The notes beneath the pieces are model-generated. The model worked only from the letters and a program-made list of their open reading frames with translations, was not told the origin of the DNA and made no database searches. The position numbers were made by a program, and so were the translations under genes. This document shows positions 59,576-64,000 of a stretch of DNA of 64,000 bases, piece after piece. Every line of letters starts with the position of its first letter. The stretch's first letter is position 1. Source of the DNA: SG8-30 sp963715485 (GTDB taxonomy: Bacteria > Pseudomonadota > Gammaproteobacteria > Steroidobacterales > Steroidobacteraceae); assembly GCA_963715485.1 (NCBI GenBank), contig OY970244.1, positions 1,674,001-1,738,000 of the forward strand. The letters are read 5' to 3'.

Positions 59576-60222
59576 GTTTCACCTCTCAGGATCGGCTGCT
59601 CGAGCCTCTGCCCGTCCAGCCAGCAGGCTCCGTCACGCATGGAAAGCCGCCCTTCGGCAAACCAACCCACGGCTTCCGGGTAAATCATGTGTTCCCAGTG
59701 CTGAACGCGGGCTGAAAGCGACTGCTCGTCGTCGCCATCCATCACTCGAATGGCGGCCTGTACGATCCGCGGACCGGCATCCAGTTCCTCGGTGACGAAA
59801 TGCACCGTGCAACCGTGCATGCGGTCGCCCGCTTCAAGGACGCGCCGGTGGGTATGCAGTCCCGGGTAGCGCGGCAATAGCGAAGGATGGATGTTCAAGA
59901 GCCGGCCAGCGTACTGCCTGGTAAAGCCGGGATCGAGGATCTTCATGAAGCCAGCCAGCACAACCAGCCCCGGTTCATACCGGGCTATCGCGTCAGCCAG
60001 GACCCGGCCGTAGGCTGCCCGATCCATGCCCGGGGTCTGCGGCACGGCGCTCGCCTCGATGCCCAGGCTGCGCGCCAGCGCCAGTCCGGCCGCTTCCGGC
60101 CGGTCGCTGATGACGGCGGCGACGCGGGCAGGTATCCGGCCCGCGAGGCCCGCGCGCGCGATGGCTTCCATATTGGAACCCCGTCCCGAGACCAGCACCG
60201 CGACGGCTAGCGGGCTGTCCAT
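59572..60222 (-). CDS. purN: Phosphoribosylglycinamide formyltransferase
   Basis: 216 residues. Formyl-THF-dependent formylation of GAR in purine synthesis. Seen: VLVSGRGSNMEAI, LAGFMKIL, NIHPSLLPRYPGLHTHRRVLEAGDRMHGCTVHFVTEELDAGPRI with the catalytic Asn, His and Asp. ATG 60222 overlaps the purM stop (ATGA). Confidence 0.97.
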   Translation of the reverse strand: MDSPLAVAVLVSGRGSNMEAIARAGLAGRIPARVAAVISDRPEAAGLALARSLGIEASAVPQTPGMDRAAYGRVLADAIARYEPGLVVLAGFMKILDPGFTRQYAGRLLNIHPSLLPRYPGLHTHRRVLEAGDRMHGCTVHFVTEELDAGPRIVQAAIRVMDGDDEQSLSARVQHWEHMIYPEAVGWFAEGRLSMRDGACWLDGQRLEQPILRGET

Positions 60223-61253
60223 CAGTCGAAAACGACCCCGCGATCACCGGCTGCAACGGCGCCGATGACCCGGGCTTCCTCGCCGGCGGCAGTCAGGGCG
60301 GCCAGTGCGCGATCCGCGTCGGAGGCTGCGACCTGCAGGGTCATGCCGATTCCACAATTGAAGGTCCGGTGCATTTCGGCATCGGCTATGTTGCCGGCTT
60401 CCTGGATCCAGCGCCAAACGCCCCCGCGCGTCCACGCACCCGCGTCGAGCCGGACCTCCAGCCCTGCGGGTAGTACGCGCGGGATGTTGTCGCTAAGCCC
60501 GCCGCCGGTGATGTGGGCGATACCGTGCACCGGGACCTGGTCCAGCAAACCCAGGACCGCCCGGACGTAGATGCGCGTCGGCGCCATCAGCAGGTCGAAC
60601 AGCGGCTCGCCGTCAACGCGGGTGCGCTCATTGGCGCCGCTCTCGGTGATCAACCTGCGGATCAGTGAAAAACCGTTCGAATGGGGCCCCGACGACGGCA
60701 GGCCTATGACGACGTCGCCTGCGCGAGTCGCGCTGCCGTCGACTATTCGCTCCTTTTCGACGACCCCGACGCAGAACCCCGCCAGGTCGTAGTCGCTACC
60801 CTCGTACATCCCGGGCATTTCCGCGGTCTCGCCGCCGACCAGTGCGCAGCCGGCCAGTGCACAGCCGTCCGCGATGCCTCCGATGACCTTCTCGGCGGTG
60901 TCCACGTCCAGCCGGCCGGTGGCGTAGTAATCCAGGAAAAACAGCGGCTCGGCGCCCTGGACGACGACGTCATTGACGCACATCCCTACGAGGTCGATCC
61001 CGACCGAGTCGTGCCGGCCGGTATCGATGGCCAGGCGCAGCTTGGTGCCGACACCGTCGGTACCGGACACCAGAACCGGACGGTGCCAGCGGCCGGGCGG
61101 AAGCTCGAACAGGGCACCAAAGCCGCCGATTCCGCCCAGCACCTCGGGACGCAGGGTGCTGCGTACACGCGGTTTGATGCGTTCTACCAGCTCTTCGCCG
61201 GCATCGATATCTACCCCCGAATCGCGGTAGGTGAGGGGAGTCCGGTCGTTCAT
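60222..61253 (-). CDS. purM: Phosphoribosylformylglycinamidine cyclo-ligase
   Basis: 343 residues. ATP-dependent AIR synthetase. Seen: YRDSGVDIDAGEELVERIKP, VSGTDGVGTKLRLA, GMCVNDVVVQGAEPLFFLDYYATGRL, GGETAEMPGMY, GLPSSGPHSNGFSLIRRL and HITGGGLSDNIPRVLP. ATG 61253. First gene of purM-purN-DUF3108; divergent from the DUF2066 gene over a 111-base region. Confidence 0.97.
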   Translation of the reverse strand: MNDRTPLTYRDSGVDIDAGEELVERIKPRVRSTLRPEVLGGIGGFGALFELPPGRWHRPVLVSGTDGVGTKLRLAIDTGRHDSVGIDLVGMCVNDVVVQGAEPLFFLDYYATGRLDVDTAEKVIGGIADGCALAGCALVGGETAEMPGMYEGSDYDLAGFCVGVVEKERIVDGSATRAGDVVIGLPSSGPHSNGFSLIRRLITESGANERTRVDGEPLFDLLMAPTRIYVRAVLGLLDQVPVHGIAHITGGGLSDNIPRVLPAGLEVRLDAGAWTRGGVWRWIQEAGNIADAEMHRTFNCGIGMTLQVAASDADRALAALTAAGEEARVIGAVAAGDRGVVFD

Positions 61254-61298
61254 CAGGGCTTCCAGCAGGGAGAGGACAGGATCGTCGCTCGCGTCGGG

Positions 61299-61308
61299 TA
61301 ATATTGTA
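61299..61308. promoter_or_regulatory. Overlapping divergent -10 elements between purM and the DUF2066 gene
   Basis: TAATAT (61299-61304) on the plus strand and TACAAT (complement of 61303-61308) on the minus strand, within the AT-rich GGGTAATATTGTAACCC. The matching -35 boxes are weak on both sides. Confidence 0.35.
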
Positions 61309-61364
61309 ACCCGGGCTCGGCATCGTGCCGGGCTTCGAAGTCAAGTTTGGAGGGCAGGAAGATC

Positions 61365-62372
61365 ATGGCTGTGAGCCCGATCAGGAGGCGGCTGGCGAGT
61401 TCCTGGATTGCCTTGTGCCTGTTCGCCGCCGTCGGTGCGTCCGCTGACAGCCTCGGCAACCTGTACGAGACGACGGTGCCCGTGGGAACGGCAGGCGAGG
61501 CAGCCGCGTTCCGGGCCGGGATGTCTGACGTGCTGGTACGGGTCACGGGGCGCCGCGATGCGCCTGCGCTGGCGGGACTCGCGCCTCTCGTCAGCGATGC
61601 GTCGCGTTACGTCATTTCGTATCGCCGGGCCACGGGCGGCAACCTGACGGTGGCCTTCGACGGGGATGCGGTCGAGCAGGCGGTTGCCGCGGCCGGGCTC
61701 CCATTCTGGGGCGAGCAGCGTCCGCTGACGCTGGTCTGGATGGCGGTCGATCGCGGTGGCGGTCAGCGCGGTCTCGTGACCGCCGAAGCGGCCAGCAGCG
61801 AGCGGCGGGTAGTGGAGCAGGCGGCGATGCAACGGGGGCTGCCCCTCGTATGGCCTTCTGCCGGGAGTGATGAGAACCTGCGCGGCCGCTTCGAACAGGT
61901 CTGGTCCGGCGACATCGCGTCCCTCGCAGCGGCAGCGGGCCGCTATGGGGCGGAAGGCGTACTGATCGGGCGGGCCGTTTCCACCGGCCGCGGCCAGTAC
62001 ACCGTCGACTGGTCGTCGCAGGGTGCCGGCGGGTCACTGACCCTGCGCGGCGACCTGGAAGACGGCGTGCATGCGACCGCGGATCGCTATGCGAGTCGCT
62101 ATGCCTCCACATCGGCCGGGCAGCGGAACGAGCTCCTTGTGACCATCTCCGGGGTGACCACCCTTGCCCGGTACGCCGACGTAACGCGCTATCTCGAATC
62201 GCTTGGCGTGGTGCGCGAGCTGTCCGTGCACGAGGTCCAGCCCGAGGCTGTGGTCTTCCGCCTGACGGTACGTGGCGACCTGGGGGCGCTGCAGCGCGAG
62301 GTGGCCGCTGGTGGGCACCTGGTGCGGGCGGATGGCGGCTCGGGAGCAGCGATCTTCAGCTACCGTCCATGA
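61365..62372 (+). CDS. DUF2066 domain-containing exported protein
   Basis: 335 residues. Signal peptide (RRRLASSWIALCLFAAVGASA-DS), then DUF2066 (LYETTVPVGTAGEAAAFRAGMSDVLVRVTGRRDA, YVISYRR). Conserved companion of purM and hda in gammaproteobacteria; function unknown. ATG 61365 has a GGAGGGCAGGAA tract upstream and gives a proper signal peptide. Its stop overlaps the next gene (ATGA). Confidence 0.88.
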   Translation: MAVSPIRRRLASSWIALCLFAAVGASADSLGNLYETTVPVGTAGEAAAFRAGMSDVLVRVTGRRDAPALAGLAPLVSDASRYVISYRRATGGNLTVAFDGDAVEQAVAAAGLPFWGEQRPLTLVWMAVDRGGGQRGLVTAEAASSERRVVEQAAMQRGLPLVWPSAGSDENLRGRFEQVWSGDIASLAAAAGRYGAEGVLIGRAVSTGRGQYTVDWSSQGAGGSLTLRGDLEDGVHATADRYASRYASTSAGQRNELLVTISGVTTLARYADVTRYLESLGVVRELSVHEVQPEAVVFRLTVRGDLGALQREVAAGGHLVRADGGSGAAIFSYRP

Positions 62373-62941
62373 ACCTCTCCAGCCTGCCCAACCTGATCTG
62401 CGTGCTGAGGATGCTGCTCGCGGTCCCGGTTGTCTGGACGCTGGTCGACGGCCGGTTCGGCTGGACATTGCTGCTATTCGTCATCGCGGCGATTTCCGAC
62501 GGGCTCGACGGTTTCCTGGCCAAGCGGTTCGATTGGACCAGCGAGACAGGCAAGATCCTCGATCCGGTTGCCGACAAGCTGCTGCTTGTCAGCGTGTTCG
62601 TGACACTGACCCTGCTCGGCATGGTGCCGTTGTGGCTGGCCGCTACCGTGGTGATCCGCGACCTGGTCATCGGCATTGGGGCCGCCGTATACAAGTGGCT
62701 CTTCGGGCCGATCGACGGTCACCCGACGCAACCGAGCAAGCTCAACACGGTAATGCAGATCTGCTACGTGATTTGCGCGGTCGCCAATGCGGCGACCCCC
62801 GTAGTGCCCGCTGCCTGGGTCATCGCGCTGGGTGCGGCGACGTTCGTAACGACCTTCGTCAGCGGCGTTGACTACACGATGACCTACATTCGCAGGGCAG
62901 TGGAGGTCTCCCGCGGCCGGCGCATGGCGGCGCAGTCGTGA
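62369..62941 (+). CDS. CDP-alcohol phosphatidyltransferase family protein (PgsA-like)
   Basis: 190 residues with about five to six transmembrane helices. The catalytic signature D-X2-DG-X2-AR-X8-G-X3-D-X3-D appears as SDGLDGFLAKRFDWTSETGKILDPVADK, with Lys-Arg in place of Ala-Arg. Transfers a phosphatidyl group to an alcohol in the inner membrane; the acceptor (glycerol-3-phosphate or another) is not clear. Coupled to the DUF2066 gene before it and hda after it by overlapping stop/start codons. Confidence 0.87.
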   Translation: MNLSSLPNLICVLRMLLAVPVVWTLVDGRFGWTLLLFVIAAISDGLDGFLAKRFDWTSETGKILDPVADKLLLVSVFVTLTLLGMVPLWLAATVVIRDLVIGIGAAVYKWLFGPIDGHPTQPSKLNTVMQICYVICAVANAATPVVPAAWVIALGAATFVTTFVSGVDYTMTYIRRAVEVSRGRRMAAQS

Positions 62942-63633
62942 TGCGGCAGCTGCCGCTCGGCGTCCAGCTGGCGGTCTCGTCGCGCTTCGAGACGTTTCGC
63001 GCCGGACACAACCTGGCGGCGATCGAGGAACTGTGCGCGCTCGGACGCGCTCCCGGCCAGGTACCGTTGTGGCTGTCCGGCACCGAGGGCACCGGCAAGA
63101 CCCACCTGCTGCAGGCTGCCGTCGTTCGCTTGAGCGAGCGCGGTTCCGCCGCCGCCTACCTGCCTCTCGAGCGCTGCGCCGGGCTCGGGCCGAGCCTTCT
63201 TGAAGGATTCGAGCAGCTGGATGCAGTCCTGCTCGACGACCTGGACCGGATCGCCGGCGATCCACTGTGGGAGGGCGCGTTGTTTACCCTGCACAACGAG
63301 CTACAGGAGCAGGGCGGACGATTAGTCGTTGCGGCCCGTTTGCCGCCAGCGGCGTTGCCGTGGCAGCTGGCGGATCTGCGCTCGCGCGTCGCAGCGTCGA
63401 GCGTGCACACGCTCAAGCCGTTGCCGGAGCAAGACCAGGCCGAGGCGTTACTGGCGCGCGCGGCCGCGCGCGGCCTGGAAATTCCTTCAGAGACGCTCAG
63501 CTACCTGCTGCGGCACGCCCCGCGGGACTTTGGCGCACTGTGCCGGTTGCTGGATCGGCTCGACGACGCGTCCCTGGCCACGCAGAGGCGCCTGACAGTG
63601 CCGCTTGCGCGTGAGGTCCTTGAAGGGCCCTGA
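62941..63633 (+). CDS. hda: DnaA regulatory inactivator Hda
   Basis: 230 residues. DnaA-related AAA+ protein that promotes hydrolysis of DnaA-ATP when bound to the sliding clamp. An N-terminal clamp-binding sequence QLPLGVQL is visible, then FETFRAGHNLAAIEEL, Walker A SGTEGTGKTHLL, Walker B-like VLLDDLDRIAG, and the lid domain with FGALCRLLDRLDDASLATQRRLTVPLAREVL. ATG 62941 (or GTG 62938) overlaps the preceding stop. Confidence 0.93.
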   Translation: MRQLPLGVQLAVSSRFETFRAGHNLAAIEELCALGRAPGQVPLWLSGTEGTGKTHLLQAAVVRLSERGSAAAYLPLERCAGLGPSLLEGFEQLDAVLLDDLDRIAGDPLWEGALFTLHNELQEQGGRLVVAARLPPAALPWQLADLRSRVAASSVHTLKPLPEQDQAEALLARAAARGLEIPSETLSYLLRHAPRDFGALCRLLDRLDDASLATQRRLTVPLAREVLEGP

Positions 63634-63645
63634 ATCCGCAGGGTG

Positions 63646-63996
63646 TCAGTGGCGCGGCATGGTCCTGAGCGCCGCAACCACGGCGGCCAGCGCCAGGAAC
63701 GAGAGCAAGGCGGACAGGGCTGCCAGGCCGCGGGCCCCCGGGTTGGCTACCAGTTCGGTCAGCGACCACGCCAGCCCGGGCGCCAGGGTCAGTGGCGCCC
63801 AGCGGTAAGTGCGCCGCTGGCTCAACGCCAGTCCAGCCACCGGCAACAGCAACGGTCCGACCGTCAATACGGCGAGCGTGATGCCGCCCATGGCGTCCCT
63901 GCCAGCCAAAGACCAGCCCAGAAGAACGATTGCGAGGGCGAGCCACAGGACCAGGACTGCGAGGCGTGCCCGGCGGAAGCTCCGCCCATCGTTCAA
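63646..63996 (-). CDS. DUF2069 family membrane protein (start uncertain at window edge)
   Basis: About 116 residues, four transmembrane helices (ARLAVLVLWLALAIVLLGWSL, GGITLAVLTVGPLLLPVAGLAL, LTLAPGLAWSLTELV, LAALSALLSFLALAAVVAAL). DUF2069 proteins are small inner-membrane proteins of unknown function. The apparent start is TTG 63996, four bases from the window end, so the real start may lie outside. Convergent with hda, 12 bases apart. Confidence 0.8.
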   Translation of the reverse strand: MNDGRSFRRARLAVLVLWLALAIVLLGWSLAGRDAMGGITLAVLTVGPLLLPVAGLALSQRRTYRWAPLTLAPGLAWSLTELVANPGARGLAALSALLSFLALAAVVAALRTMPRH

Positions 63997-64000
63997 GCAA

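Noticed and set aside
1..64000. CRISPR arrays, rRNA operons, transposases or insertion sequences
   Set aside because: None seen: no regularly spaced repeats, no rRNA sequence and no transposase or integrase motifs in any frame inspected.

Overview
The window is a GC-rich stretch of a gammaproteobacterial chromosome. The gene set fits the Xanthomonadales/Nevskiales/Steroidobacterales part of the class: Hda, a CDP-alcohol phosphatidyltransferase and a DUF2066 protein beside purM-purN, metG near mrp-dcd, a homodimeric AceE with a lipoyl-domain E3, monothiol GrxD, a stand-alone RsxB next to nth, and type IV pilus genes. The assignment is inferred from gene content; no 16S or ribosomal protein gene is present. 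Genes are packed tightly, with many 4-base ATGA/GTGA/TTGA overlaps and frequent GTG and TTG starts.

Layout. 1-2.9 kb: end of ileS, then lspA and ispH. 2.9-5.8 kb (minus): five-gene minor pilin operon fimT-pilV-pilW-pilX-pilE without pilY1. 6-6.6 kb: Fur-family regulator and tRNA-Thr(CGT) with promoter and terminator. 6.6-9.5 kb: small accessory patch (secreted protein, zinc-finger protein, GNAT acetyltransferase) bracketed by an inverted 17-bp repeat. 9.5-18 kb (minus): beta-oxidation locus (acyl-CoA ligase, acyl-CoA dehydrogenase, FadB-like protein, thiolase) with a TetR regulator, a large palindromic operator and a flavin monooxygenase. 18-21.8 kb: Ca2+/cation antiporter followed by a P-type ATPase broken by more than a dozen indels. 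22-30.3 kb: Hsp20, then an envelope-lipid/glycan locus (LpxL-like acyltransferase, lipoprotein, fatty acyl-AMP ligase fused to an acyl carrier domain, Sfp-type phosphopantetheinyl transferase, DUF374 acyltransferase, GT2 and ArnT-like glycosyltransferases). 30.5-35 kb: multi-domain lipoprotein and a GAF-PAS-PAS-GGDEF-EAL protein. 35-40 kb: nadC, DUF1289, grxD, rnt, pyrC, M17 aminopeptidase. 40-46.3 kb: pyruvate dehydrogenase operon aceE-aceF-lpd. 46.3-52.3 kb (minus): metG-rsxB-nth-DUF1841 running into an MNIO (DUF692)-DUF2063-DoxX cassette. 52.4-57 kb (minus): HEAT-repeat Ser/Thr kinase with two PilT/PilU retraction ATPases. 57-64 kb: mrp-dcd, DUF3108-purN-purM, DUF2066-phosphatidyltransferase-hda, DUF2069.

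The most interesting parts are the MNIO cassette, which has no visible precursor peptide gene; the fatty acyl-AMP ligase/carrier protein/acyltransferase/glycosyltransferase locus; and the kinase-PilT-PilU operon. Five isolated frameshifts (thiolase, FadB-like, GT2) are all net +1, and four of them fall in short C or G runs. The P-type ATPase keeps all its motifs across frames. Sequencing error is therefore a serious alternative to true pseudogenes.
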